Below, one piece after another: positions 53,845 through 62,902 of a DNA stretch of 64,000 nt (the first letter of the stretch is position 1; each line of letters begins with the position of its first letter). The notes under the pieces are model-generated. The model was not told the origin of the DNA and made no database searches. It saw nothing but the letters and a program-made list of their open reading frames with translations. The translations under genes and the position numbers were made by a program. Location: contig NZ_CP108364.1 in the NCBI RefSeq assembly GCF_035946055.1, forward strand, positions 930,001 to 994,000, given 5' to 3'. Source of the stretch: Streptomyces sp. NBC_01341 (GTDB lineage: Bacteria; Actinomycetota; Actinomycetes; Streptomycetales; Streptomycetaceae).

Positions 53845-54477
53845 TCAGCGCGCGCTGAGCAGCGGTACCAGGTAGCGCCGGGCGAAGGCGCCCACCTGTT
53901 CGTCGTCGTCCAGCTCGAAACAGCTCACCGGGTTGAGGAGGAAGGAGACGGTGATCCGCACCATCAGTTCGGCGACGGGGGTCGGGTCCGTCTCCGGGCG
54001 GCCCTCGGCGCGCTGAGCATGACGCAGCCGGTCGGCCAGATAATCACGCATCGCGAGGAAGGCGGGCCCGCTCTCCAGCGTGAGGAAGGGAAGCAGCGTC
54101 TCCGGCTCCAGCCGCAACAGACCCCCGACCAGCGGGTGTTCGCGAATGTGCTTGAGCACGGCCACGAAGCCGGCGACGAGCCGGTCCTCGATGGTCGGCA
54201 GCGACGCCACGGCCTCGTCGACGTCCGCCACGAAGCGCCGGTACTCGCGGAGCAGACACGCGGAGACCAGACTGTCCTTGTTGCCGATCCGGCGGTACAC
54301 GGTCACGCGCGAGACCTTGGCCCGCTTGGCCACGTCGTCGACGGTCGAACGACGCAGCCCGAACGTCACGAACTGCTCGCGTGCGGCATCCAGGATCTGT
54401 TCGTTCAGCGCGTCGGAAGGTGGGGTGTCGACGAGCGCCCTGGCCAGCAGGGTCTCGTCGGCGCTCCGTGTCGCCAT
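53845..54477 (-). CDS. TetR/AcrR family transcriptional regulator
   Basis: A 210-residue regulator. Helix-turn-helix: LNEQILDAAREQFVTFGLRRSTVDDVAKRAKVSRVTVYRRIGNKDSLVSACLLREY (about 24-80). The C-terminal domain is of the type with LVGGLLRLEPETLLPFL and a late LMVRITVSFLLNPVSCFEL. It is convergent with the second MpaB gene and divergent from the MerR gene. The motif CTGTTGCGC occurs in its own upstream region (minus strand, 54529-54521) and in the MerR promoter (54733-54741), suggesting one regulator acts at both. Confidence 0.86.
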   Translation of the reverse strand: MATRSADETLLARALVDTPPSDALNEQILDAAREQFVTFGLRRSTVDDVAKRAKVSRVTVYRRIGNKDSLVSACLLREYRRFVADVDEAVASLPTIEDRLVAGFVAVLKHIREHPLVGGLLRLEPETLLPFLTLESGPAFLAMRDYLADRLRHAQRAEGRPETDPTPVAELMVRITVSFLLNPVSCFELDDDEQVGAFARRYLVPLLSAR

Positions 54478-54822
54478 GGGCCCTCCCCGTCCGCGGTTGC
54501 GCCTCCACCCTACCGACTGCGCAACAGGGTTACCCCGCCTGCTTCCCTGAACCGCAGGTTCCCCACCCATGCGTACGGATCGACCCGGACGAACTGCGCG
54601 GCCAGCGGCGCGACAGGGCGACGACGAAGCCCTCGCCCCAGCCGCCCAGGTCGCCGCAGAGGTGGACGATGAGCGATCCGGCCGCACGCACATGGCGCGG
54701 GCCACTTTCACAACAATGGTGAGACAGCAATACTGTTGCGCCTGGGGACGCACAGGCTGCCGCGTGCCGGAGGGAGACCCCCGGAACCCCGCAGGCAGGT
54801 GCACCGGCTACGAGGAGCAGGC

Positions 54823-55563
54823 ATGGCGACCGGGACCGAGGAGCCGACGCTGACCGTCGACGAACTGGCGGCGCGCGCGGGGGTGACGGTGCGTACGGTG
54901 CGCTTCTACAGCACCCGGGGCCTGCTGCCGCCTCCGGTCATCGGCCCCCGGCGCGTCGGTCACTACGGCCAGGCACACCTCTCCAGGCTGGCTCTCATCG
55001 AGGAACTGCAGCACCAGGGCATGACGCTGGCCGCCATCGAGCGCTACCTCCAGCAGCTTCCGCCCGACCTGAGCGCTCAGGATCTCGCGATCCACCGCGC
55101 GCTGGTGGCCTCGTGGGCTCCGGACTCCGCGGAGGACGTGGAGCGCGCCGAGCTGGAGCGGCGCGCGGGCCGGACGCTCAGCGAGCAGGACGTGGACCGG
55201 CTGGCGGCCATGGGGGTGCTGGAGCGCCCGGAGAAGCCAGGGGGGCCGCTCAGGGTGGACCCGGGCCTGCTGCGGCTCGGGGTGGAACTCCTGGACGTGC
55301 CCATCGCGCACGAGACGATCCTGGCGGCGCGCACGGTCCTGCTGGAGCACACCAGGTCGGCCGCCCACGAGCTGACGCGGCTGTTCCGGGACGAGGTGTG
55401 GAGCCCCTACCGGGAGCGGGAGTCGGACCCGGAGCACGTGAAGGCGATGAAGTCCCTCTCGGCCCACATGCAGCCGATGGTGCTTCAGGCGCTGCTGACC
55501 GCCTTCCAGCGGTCGCTCAAGGAGGAGCTGCGGGCCGCGTTCACCGCCGGTGAGCAGGAGTGA
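54823..55563 (+). CDS. MerR family transcriptional regulator
   Basis: A 246-residue protein. The DNA-binding domain is TVDELAARAGVTVRTVRFYSTRGLLPPPVIGPRRVGHYGQAHLSRLALIEELQHQGMTLAAIERYL (about 10-75), followed by a long helical region and a C-terminal domain (LLDVPIAHETILAARTVLLEHTRSAAHELTRLF) larger than in metal-sensing MerR proteins; there is no cysteine site. GAGGAG lies 7 bases upstream of ATG 54823. It is convergent with the FadB-like gene (21 bp apart) and might control the fatty-acid operon; that is conjecture. The divergent region 54478-54822 holds promoters but no gene. Confidence 0.85.
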   Translation: MATGTEEPTLTVDELAARAGVTVRTVRFYSTRGLLPPPVIGPRRVGHYGQAHLSRLALIEELQHQGMTLAAIERYLQQLPPDLSAQDLAIHRALVASWAPDSAEDVERAELERRAGRTLSEQDVDRLAAMGVLERPEKPGGPLRVDPGLLRLGVELLDVPIAHETILAARTVLLEHTRSAAHELTRLFRDEVWSPYRERESDPEHVKAMKSLSAHMQPMVLQALLTAFQRSLKEELRAAFTAGEQE

Positions 55564-55584
55564 ACACGGCCCGCGGGGGCGACG

Positions 55585-57756
55585 TCAGTCGTGGAACGTC
55601 TCGCCCCTGCCCGCCTTCTCCAGCAGGAGTCCGGACGGCAGGAAACGGTCGCCGTAGCGCTCGGCCAGCTGCTGGGCGCGCGCCACGAAGCCGGGCAGGC
55701 CGCCCTCGTAACCGTTGATGTACTGGAGCACGCCACCCGTCCAGGCGGGGAAGCCGATACCCATGATGGAGCCGATGTTGGCGTCGGCGACGGTCGTCAG
55801 GACGTTCTCCTCCAGGCAGCGGACGCTGTCCAGTGCCTCGGCGAAGAGCATCCGCTCCTTCATGTCCTCGAACGGGATCTCGACGTCCCGGCGCGTGAAG
55901 TGCTCGCGGAGTCCCGGCCACAGGGCGCCCCGGCCGCCGTCCTCGCCGTACTCGTAGAAGCCCGCTCCCCCGCTGCGGCCCGGCCGCCCGAACTCGTCGA
56001 CCATCCGGTCGATGACCTCGTCGGCGGGGTGCGTGGCCCACGTGCCGCCCGCCTCCTCGACGGCGCGGCGGGTCTCGTTGCGGATCTTGCGCGGCAGGGT
56101 GAGCGTCAGCTCGTCCATGAGGGAGAGCACCTTGGCCGGGTAGCCGGCCTGTGCCGCCGCCTGCTCGACCGATGCGGGCTCCACGCCCTCGCCGACCATC
56201 GCGACACCCTCGTTGATGAAGTGGCCGATGACGCGCGAGGTGAAGAAGCCGCGCGAGTCGTTCACGACGATCGGGGTCTTCTTGATCCGGCGCACCAGGT
56301 CGAAGGCCCGCGCGAGGGCTTCGTCGCCGGTCTGCTCGCCCTTGATGATCTCGACGAGCGGCATCTTGTCCACCGGCGAGAAGAAGTGCAGCCCGATGAA
56401 GTCCACCGGCCGTTCCACGCCTTCGGCGAGGACGGTGATGGGCAGCGTCGAGGTGTTGGAGCAGAGCAGCGCGTCCGGCTCGACGATTCCCTGGATCTCC
56501 TCGAACACCTTGTGCTTGAGCGCGGTGTCCTCGAAGACGGCCTCGATGACGGCGTCGCAGCCCGCGAGGTCGGCCGGGTCACCGGTCGGGGTGATGCGCG
56601 CCAGCAGCTCGTCGCGCTTCGCCTCGGTGGTACGGCCGCGGGACAGCGCCTTGGCCAGCAGCTTCTCGCTGTACGCCTTGCCCTTCGCGGCGGCCTCGGC
56701 GGACACGTCCTTGAGCACCACGTCGATTCCGGCGCGCGCGCAGGAGTAGGCGATCCCGGCTCCCATCATGCCCGCGCCGAGGACGGCCACCTTGCGCACC
56801 GGCCGCTCCGGGACGCCCGCGGGGCGGCTGGCACCGGAATTGACGGCCTGGAGGTCGAAGAAGAACGCCTGGATCATGTTCTTGGCGACCTGGCCGGTGA
56901 CCAGCTCGGTGAAGTAGCGCGCCTCGATGACCTGCGCGGTCTCGAAGTCGACCTGCGCGCCCTCGACCGCAGCGGCCATGATGTTGCGGGGCGCGGGCAT
57001 GGGGGCGCCGGCCAGCTGCTTCTTCAGGTTGGCGGGGAAGGCGGGCAGGTTCGCGGCGAATTTCGGGTTCGACGGGGTGCCGCCGGGGATGCGGTAGCCC
57101 TTGACGTCCCAGGGCTGCTGCGACTCCGGGTTGGCGTCGATGAAGGCACGGGCCTTGTCGAGCATCTCCTCACGGGTGGCGGCGACCTCGTGGATCAGGC
57201 CGTTCTCCAGGGCCCGAGCCGGCGTGTACTGGGTGCCCTGGAGGAGGACCTTCAGCAGCGCGTCCGCGATGCCCATCAGCCGCACGGTGCGGGTGACACC
57301 GCCGCCCGCGGGCAGCAGGCCGAGGGTGACCTCGGGCAGGCCGATCCGGGACCCCGGGGAGTCCAGGGCGACGCGGTGGTGGGCTGCCAGCGCGATCTCG
57401 TACCCACCGCCGAGGGCGGCGCCGTTGATCGCGGCGACGACCGGCTTACCGAGGGTCTCGATGCGGCGCAGCGACTTCTTGATCGCGGTGCCGGCGTCGA
57501 AGGCTGCCTGGGCGTTGTCCGGGCCGATCCGGACCATGTCCTTCAGGTCGCCGCCGGCGAAGAAGGTCTTCTTGGCGGAGGTGTAGATGATGCCCCGGAT
57601 GGTGTCCTTCTCGGCTTCCGCGCGGTCGGCGACGGCCGCGACGGAGTCCCGGAACGCCTGGTTCATCGTGTTGGCGGACTGGTTGGGGTCGTCGAGTACG
57701 AGGGTGACGACACCGGTCTCGTCCTGTTCCCAGCGAATGGTCGTGCTCTCGGTCAT
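55585..57756 (-). CDS. FadB-like 3-hydroxyacyl-CoA dehydrogenase/enoyl-CoA hydratase
   Basis: A 723-residue bifunctional beta-oxidation enzyme. Residues 1-190 are a crotonase domain (KKTFFAGGDLKDMVRI and INGAALGGGYEIALAAHHRVA). From about 345 comes the NAD domain (KVAVLGAGMMGAGIAYSCARAGIDVVLKD), then GLHFFSPVDKMPLVEIIKG with the catalytic His and two C-terminal dehydrogenase domains ending in GIGFPAWTGGVLQYINGYEG. It hydrates enoyl-CoA and oxidises the 3-hydroxyacyl-CoA. It belongs after the thiolase gene in an operon, but a TnpB element now separates them, which may reduce or re-route its transcription. Confidence 0.92.
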   Translation of the reverse strand: MTESTTIRWEQDETGVVTLVLDDPNQSANTMNQAFRDSVAAVADRAEAEKDTIRGIIYTSAKKTFFAGGDLKDMVRIGPDNAQAAFDAGTAIKKSLRRIETLGKPVVAAINGAALGGGYEIALAAHHRVALDSPGSRIGLPEVTLGLLPAGGGVTRTVRLMGIADALLKVLLQGTQYTPARALENGLIHEVAATREEMLDKARAFIDANPESQQPWDVKGYRIPGGTPSNPKFAANLPAFPANLKKQLAGAPMPAPRNIMAAAVEGAQVDFETAQVIEARYFTELVTGQVAKNMIQAFFFDLQAVNSGASRPAGVPERPVRKVAVLGAGMMGAGIAYSCARAGIDVVLKDVSAEAAAKGKAYSEKLLAKALSRGRTTEAKRDELLARITPTGDPADLAGCDAVIEAVFEDTALKHKVFEEIQGIVEPDALLCSNTSTLPITVLAEGVERPVDFIGLHFFSPVDKMPLVEIIKGEQTGDEALARAFDLVRRIKKTPIVVNDSRGFFTSRVIGHFINEGVAMVGEGVEPASVEQAAAQAGYPAKVLSLMDELTLTLPRKIRNETRRAVEEAGGTWATHPADEVIDRMVDEFGRPGRSGGAGFYEYGEDGGRGALWPGLREHFTRRDVEIPFEDMKERMLFAEALDSVRCLEENVLTTVADANIGSIMGIGFPAWTGGVLQYINGYEGGLPGFVARAQQLAERYGDRFLPSGLLLEKAGRGETFHD

Positions 57757-57770
57757 CGGAGTCCTTTCAT

Positions 57771-58944
57771 GGATACCCCGGCCTTCAGGCCGGGGAGGAA
57801 ACGAAAACCTGCGGAGCAGGCAACGGCGAGGTTTCGCCGCCAGGCGAAAGGCCGTACTCCGACCGGCAGGTTCGATCTTTACGCAAAACCCGGCGGTGCT
57901 CACCGCGTGGAAGAAGACCGACGAACTGGCGTATCTGAACGATGTGTCGTCGGTGCCGTTGCAGCAGTGCCTGCGGCACCTGCAATCCGGCTTCGCGAAC
58001 TTCTTCGCCAAGCGGGCCGAATACCCGCGTTTCAAGTCTCGGAAGAAGTCCCGCCGGTCGGCGGAGTACACCACCAGCGGCTTCCGTTACCAGGACGGCC
58101 GTCTCACTCTCGCGAAGATGAAGGACCCGCTGGACATCGTGTGGTCGCGGCCCCTGCCCGAGGGTGCTTTGCCGTCCACGGTGACGGCGTCGCAGGATCC
58201 GGCGGGGCGCTGGTTCGTGTCGGTGCTCGTCGAAGACCCCTCGGTGAAGGCGTTGCCCACCGTGGACGCTGCGGTCGGCATCGACGTGGGCCTCACCACC
58301 CTGATGACCCTGTCGACCGGAGAGAAGGTTTCGAACCCCAGGCATGAGCGTCGCGACCGGGCCAGCCTGGCGAAAGCGCAGCGAAACCTGTCCCGGAAGG
58401 CGAAGGGCTCCAGCAATCGGGCGAAGGCCCGGATGAAGGTTGCCAAGGTGTACGCCCGGATCGCCGACCGGCGCCGGGATCACCTGCACAAGCTGACCAC
58501 TCGACTCGTGCGTGAAAACCAAACGCTCGTGATCGAGGATCTGAACGTACGCAACATGGTCAGAAACCGTTCGCCGGCCCGCGCCATCAGCGATGCGTCG
58601 TGGGCCGAGTTCCGCACCATGCTGGAGTACAAGGCCGGGTGGTACGGGCGGGACGTGGTGGTGGTTGACCGCTTCTTCCCCTCGTCGAAGCTGTGCTCGA
58701 ACTGCGGCACCCTCCAGGGCGAGATGCCGCTGAACGTCCGCACCTGGACATGCGCGTGCGGTGCCCGTCACGACCGTGACGTGAACGCCGCGAAGAACCT
58801 GAAGGCCGCCGGACTGGCGGTTACAGCCTGTGGAGCTGGTGTAAGACCCGACCGGCGTACGCCGGACGGGCAACCGGTGATGAAGCAGGAAAGCCGGCGG
58901 GCGACCGCTGGAATCCCCTCCCGTCAGGGAGGGGAGGAAGTCAA
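57771..58944 (+). mobile_element. IS605/IS1341-type element carrying a truncated tnpB
   Basis: The element lies between fadB (start 57756) and the thiolase stop (58976). Near the left end are three hairpins in 75 bases: CCCCGGCCT/AGGCCGGGG (57776-57795), CCTGC/GCAGG (57808-57820) and TTTCGCC/GGCGAAA (57832-57849). Near the right end is CCCCTCCC-gtca-GGGAGGGG (58915-58934) followed by AGGAAGTCAA, a form typical of IS200/IS605 right ends. There is no tnpA and there are no target duplications, as expected for this single-strand transposon class. The exact ends are inferred. Confidence 0.75.
57896..58944 (+). pseudogene. tnpB: TnpB (OrfB) RNA-guided nuclease, N-terminally truncated
   Basis: The frame reads VLTAWKKTDELAYLNDVSSVPLQQCLRHLQ onward, which corresponds to about residue 60 of full-length actinobacterial TnpB; the N-terminal part is missing. 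All later features are intact: RuvC aspartate in VGIDVGLTTLMTL, glutamate in LVIEDLNVRNMV, aspartate in HDRDVNAAKNL, and a zinc ribbon CSNCG...CACG. No stop codon occurs inside the element; the frame runs through the right end and on across the antisense of the thiolase gene. It is probably inactive as a nuclease without its N-terminal RNA/DNA-contact region. Confidence 0.8.
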
Positions 58945-58975
58945 TTGCTCGTCTTCTCCGCAGGAAGGGGAACGG

Positions 58976-60190
58976 TCAGAGACGCTCGACGACGGTGGCG
59001 ACGCCCATGCCGCCGCCGACGCAGAGGGTGGCGAGCCCGTAGCGCTTGTCCTGGCGCTCCAGCTCGTCGATGAGCATGCCGAGGATCATCGCGCCGGTCG
59101 CGCCGAGGGGGTGGCCGAGCGCGATGGCGCCGCCGTTGACGTTGACCTTGTCGAGGGAGAGGCCCATGTCCCGCACGAAGCGCAGGACGACTCCGGCGAA
59201 CGCCTCGTTGATCTCGACGAGGTCGATGTCGTCGATGGTGAGCCCGGCCTTGGCCAGCGCCTTGCGGGTCGCGGGGGCCGGTCCGGTGAGCATGATGGTC
59301 GGCTCGGAGCCGGAGACGGCCGCGGAGACGATCCGGGCGCGGGGGGTGAGCCCGTAGCGCTCGCCGGTCTCCTTCGACCCGATGGCGACGAGGGCCGCCC
59401 CGTCGACGATGCCGGAGGAGTTGCCCGCGTGGTGGACGTGGTCGATCTTCTCGACCCAGTGGTACTTCTGCAGAGCCACGGCGTCGAAGCCGCCCATCTC
59501 GCCGATCGCGGCGAACGAGGGCTTGAGGCCGGCGAGCGAGTCCGCCGTGGTGCCGGGGCGCATGTGCTCGTCGTGGCCGAGAACGAGGAGGCCGTTGCGG
59601 TCCCTGACGGGGACGACGGAACGGGCGAAGCGCTCCTCCTTCCACGCCGTGGCGGCGCGCTCCTGCGACAGCGCCGCGTACTCGTCGACGTCGCGGCGGG
59701 AGAAGCCCTCGATGGTCGCGATGAGGTCGGCGCCGATGCCCTGGGGGGCGAAGCCGGTCTCGAAGCTGGTCATCGGGTCCATGGCCCAGGCGCCGCCGTC
59801 CGACCCCATCGGCACGCGGGACATCGACTCGACGCCGCCGGCGAGGACGAGGTCCTCCCAGCCCGAACGGACCTTGGCGGCCGCGAGGTTGACGGCCTCC
59901 AGACCGGAGGCGCAGAAGCGGTTCTCCTGTACGCCCGCCACGGAGTCCGGCAGTCCGGCGGCGATCGCGGCGATACGGGCGATGTCGGAACCCTGGTCGC
60001 CCAGCGGGCTGACGACGCCGAGCACGATGTCGTCGATGGCCGCCGGGTCCAGGTCCGGGAAGCGTCCCCGGATCTCGTGGATGAGGCCGACGACGAGATC
60101 GATCGGCTTGGTGCCGTGCAGGGCTCCGTTGGCCTTGCCGCGGCCGCGCGGGGTGCGGATCGCGTCGTAGACGAATGCTTCGGTACTCAA
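58976..60190 (-). CDS. Acetyl-CoA C-acyltransferase (thiolase)
   Basis: A 404-residue thiolase. The acyl-enzyme cysteine is in [17 protein letters not shown] (about Cys91), the His of the second motif is in [19 protein letters not shown], and the last catalytic Cys is in [15 protein letters not shown]. It cleaves 3-ketoacyl-CoA to acetyl-CoA and shortened acyl-CoA. It sits 37 bp downstream of the acyl-CoA dehydrogenase gene. With FadB downstream it forms the FadA/FadB pair. The TnpB element begins 31 bp after its stop codon, on the other strand. Confidence 0.93.
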   Translation of the reverse strand: MSTEAFVYDAIRTPRGRGKANGALHGTKPIDLVVGLIHEIRGRFPDLDPAAIDDIVLGVVSPLGDQGSDIARIAAIAAGLPDSVAGVQENRFCASGLEAVNLAAAKVRSGWEDLVLAGGVESMSRVPMGSDGGAWAMDPMTSFETGFAPQGIGADLIATIEGFSRRDVDEYAALSQERAATAWKEERFARSVVPVRDRNGLLVLGHDEHMRPGTTADSLAGLKPSFAAIGEMGGFDAVALQKYHWVEKIDHVHHAGNSSGIVDGAALVAIGSKETGERYGLTPRARIVSAAVSGSEPTIMLTGPAPATRKALAKAGLTIDDIDLVEINEAFAGVVLRFVRDMGLSLDKVNVNGGAIALGHPLGATGAMILGMLIDELERQDKRYGLATLCVGGGMGVATVVERL

Positions 60191-60227
60191 GGCAGCTGCC
60201 TTTCGGGGTCGGTGCTGGGCGGGGAGG

Positions 60228-61370
60228 TCAGGCGAGCAGGGAGCGGCCGATGATCTCCTTCATGATCTCGGTCGTCCCGCCGTAGATGGTCTGGATGCGG
60301 CCGTCGGTGAAGGCCTTCGCGACCCGGTACTCCGTCATGTAGCCGTAGCCGCCGTGAAGCTGGAGACACCGGTCGGCCACGCGCTTCTGCAGTTCGGTGG
60401 CCCACCACTTGGCCATCGACGCGTGCACGGCGTCGAGCGTCCCCTCGGAGTGGTCGACGATGCACCGGTCGAGGAAGGCCCGGGTGACGGCGCACTCGGT
60501 GGCCATCTCGGCGATCTCGAACCGGATGTGCTGGAGCGTGGAGAGCGGACGTCCGAAGGCCTCGCGCTCCTTGACGTAGTCGGTGGTGATCTCCAGGAGG
60601 TGTTCGGCGGCGGCGATGCCGGCGACCGCTATGCCCATGCGTTCCTGGGCCAGGTTGGTCATGAGGTGCAGGAACGCGCCGTCGCGTTCGCCGAGGAGGT
60701 TGTCCTTGGGGACGCGTACGTCGTCGAAGAACAGTTCGGCGGTGTCCTGGGACTTCTGGCCGATCTTGTCCAGGTTGCGCCCCCGCTCGAAGCCCTCGGC
60801 GCCGCGTTCGACGACGAGCAGGGAGAGGCCCTTCGCGCCGCCCTCGGGTGTCGTCCTGGCCACGACGACGACGAGGTCGGCGAGGATGCCGTTGGAGATG
60901 AAGGTCTTCGAACCGTTGAGGAGCCAGTGGTCTCCCCTGTCCTCCGCCGAGGTGCGGATGCCCTGGAGGTCGGAGCCCGCGCCCGGTTCGGTCATGGCGA
61001 TGGCGGTGATGGTCTCGCCGCTGCAGAACCCGGGCAGCCAGCGGCGCTTCTGCTCCTCGGTGGCGAGGCCGGTGAGATAGGGGCCGATGATGTCGTTGTG
61101 GAGTCCGAGCGCGAGCCCGGAGACCCCGGCCCGGGTGAACTCCTCGGCAAGCACGGCGCTGTAGCGGAAGTCCGTGGTGCCGCCGCCGCCGTACTCCTCG
61201 GGCACGGCGAGGCCGAGGAGTCCCTGGCGGCCCGCCGCGAGCCAGGCGTCACGCGAGACGATGCCGTCCTGCTCCCACTGCTCGTAGTACGGGAGGACCT
61301 CCTTCGACAGGAAGGTGCGGACCGTCCCGCGGAACGCGTCGTGCTCTTCGGTGAAGATCTGCCGTTGCAC
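60228..61370 (-). CDS. Acyl-CoA dehydrogenase
   Basis: A 380-residue flavoprotein. Signatures: [18 protein letters not shown] (FAD/substrate), [57 protein letters not shown], and the C-terminal [39 protein letters not shown] with the adenine-site arginine and the TEI region. It introduces the trans-2 double bond in the first beta-oxidation step. The start is GTG 61370. A 57-codon ORF ends one base upstream, and CaiB precedes that, so the genes are translated as a coupled series. Confidence 0.92.
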   Translation of the reverse strand: MQRQIFTEEHDAFRGTVRTFLSKEVLPYYEQWEQDGIVSRDAWLAAGRQGLLGLAVPEEYGGGGTTDFRYSAVLAEEFTRAGVSGLALGLHNDIIGPYLTGLATEEQKRRWLPGFCSGETITAIAMTEPGAGSDLQGIRTSAEDRGDHWLLNGSKTFISNGILADLVVVVARTTPEGGAKGLSLLVVERGAEGFERGRNLDKIGQKSQDTAELFFDDVRVPKDNLLGERDGAFLHLMTNLAQERMGIAVAGIAAAEHLLEITTDYVKEREAFGRPLSTLQHIRFEIAEMATECAVTRAFLDRCIVDHSEGTLDAVHASMAKWWATELQKRVADRCLQLHGGYGYMTEYRVAKAFTDGRIQTIYGGTTEIMKEIIGRSLLA

Positions 61371-61371
61371 T

Positions 61372-61545
61372 TCAAGCCCCCTGGAGCCAGTTCTTGACGG
61401 TGGAGATCGGGCGCGCCGGACCGGTTCCGGCGGACGTGGCGTCGGCCGTGGTCACCGCGGCCCCGCGGAGCCCGACGCGGTGATCGCGGAGCCGTTCGCG
61501 TCGACGCGGTGATCGCGCGCGGTCCGGCGGCACGGAGCGTTCCAT
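61372..61545 (-). CDS. 57-residue ORF between the CaiB and acyl-CoA dehydrogenase genes
   Basis: The ATG overlaps the CaiB stop by one base (TGATG) and the TGA ends one base before the dehydrogenase GTG. The last 27 codons (from VTTADATS to PISTVKNWLQGA) have Streptomyces-like GC3. The first 30 are Arg-rich and contain a 15-bp direct repeat GACGCGGTGATCGCG on the plus strand (61474-61488 and 61503-61517), so they look non-coding. A shorter gene starting at the internal GTG is therefore possible. No family is recognised; it may be a coupling peptide. Confidence 0.45.
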   Translation of the reverse strand: MERSVPPDRARSPRRRERLRDHRVGLRGAAVTTADATSAGTGPARPISTVKNWLQGA

Positions 61546-62696
61546 CAGCCGGTCGCTTCCTTCCCGTGTACCCGCAGGCCCGGCAGGTCCCAGTCCGCGG
61601 CGACGGCCTCGGTGTCCGCCCCCGGCAGCGCGGGGCCGCTCCGGACGGAGACGGGTGTCACGGAGAAGCGGGGCGCGGGGGCGGGCTGGGTGAGGCCGCT
61701 GTGCTCCACATAGGTGGCCCGGGCCGCGAGGTGGGGGTGGCCGGGGGCTTCGCGGAGCGAGAGCACGGGGGCCGTACAGGCGTCGGTGCCCTCGAAGATC
61801 GTGGTCCACTCGGCGCGGGTACGGGTACCGAACCGGTCGGCGACGCGTGCGCGCAGCGCTTCCCACTGTCCGGGCTCGTTGCGGTCGGGCGCGTCGTCGC
61901 CGAGTTCCAGGAGCGTGGCGAACTCGTCGTAGAACCTGGGCTCCAGGGGTCCGACCGCCATGTACTGGCCGTCAGCGGTGGCGTAGCAGCCGTAGAAGGG
62001 GCAGCCGCCGTCGAGGAGGTTGGCGCCGCGCCGGTCCTGCCAGCTGCCGGCCGCCAGCATGCCGTGGATCATCGTGGCGAGGTGGGCGGCGCCGTCGACG
62101 ATCGCCGCGTCGACGACCTGGCCCGTCCCCTCGGGCGTACGGGCATGCTGGAGGGCGGCGAGCACGCCGACGACGAGGTAGAGCGAGCCGCCCGCGTAGT
62201 CGCCGACGAGGTTGGCCGGCACGGTCGGCGGCTCGCCGGACCCGCCGATCATGGACAACGTGCCGCTGAGGGCGATGTAGGCGATGTCGTGTCCCGCCCG
62301 GTCGGCCAGCGGCCCGTCCTGGCCCCAGCCGGTCATCCGCCCGTACACGAGCCGCGGGTTGCGTGCCAGACAGGCCTCGGGCCCCACCCCCAGGCGTTCG
62401 GCGACGCCCGGCCGGTAGCCCTCGATCAGCACGTCGGCGCGCTCGACGAGGTCGAGCACCTGCCCCGGCCCGTCCTCGGCCTTGAGGTCGACGAGGACGG
62501 AACGCTTGTTGCGGTTGGTGAGGTCGAAGGCCGGATCGATGCCGAGCACCGAACCCCCCGGGCGGTCGACCCGCACCACATCGGCGCCGAGGTCGGCGAG
62601 GAGCATCGCGGCGAACGGACCCGGGCCGATGCCCGCCAGTTCGACGACGCGCACCCCGGTCAGGGGGCCTTGCGACCCGAGCCCTGTCGTTGTCAT
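61545..62696 (-). CDS. CaiB/BaiF-type CoA transferase (alpha-methylacyl-CoA racemase-like)
   Basis: A 383-residue class III CoA-transferase-fold protein. [35 protein letters not shown] opens the fold, and [17 protein letters not shown] and [56 protein letters not shown]-like text (here HDIAYIAL) are racemase marks. [21 protein letters not shown] carries the active-site Asp. Alpha-methylacyl-CoA racemase, needed for branched-chain or sterol side-chain oxidation, is the best fit. It heads the beta-oxidation operon. ATG 62696 has GGGGG upstream. Confidence 0.88.
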   Translation of the reverse strand: [383 protein letters not shown]

Positions 62697-62722
62697 CAAG
62701 CCCCCAACGGTATGACACAACT

Positions 62723-62733
62723 GATGTAACATC
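62723..62733. promoter_or_regulatory. Dyad GATGT-A-ACATC in the divergent CaiB promoter region
   Basis: A perfect 5+5 bp inverted repeat about 27 bp upstream of the CaiB start, within 206 bp separating it from the divergent reductase gene. It is in the right place to control the beta-oxidation operon; the regulator is not identified. Confidence 0.4.
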
Positions 62734-62902
62734 GATGATGCTAAGAACCGGCCGCACTCCGCACAACCCTTTTGGCCGAGCAAGCGCTTAGTTCTTTCTC
62801 CCGGGATCCTCTCGCACCGAAGCCCTCCCGGCCGCACGGCGCCACGAACACCTCGGCTACCCTCTGCCTGCCACATCGGCACCGGCCCCCGCGGAGGCAC
62901 TC

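Noticed and set aside
58945..60253. Continuation of the tnpB frame across the thiolase gene as a giant fusion protein
   Set aside because: Beyond the element's right end the translation is the antisense of a well-supported thiolase; the open frame only reflects GC bias and loss of the native stop.
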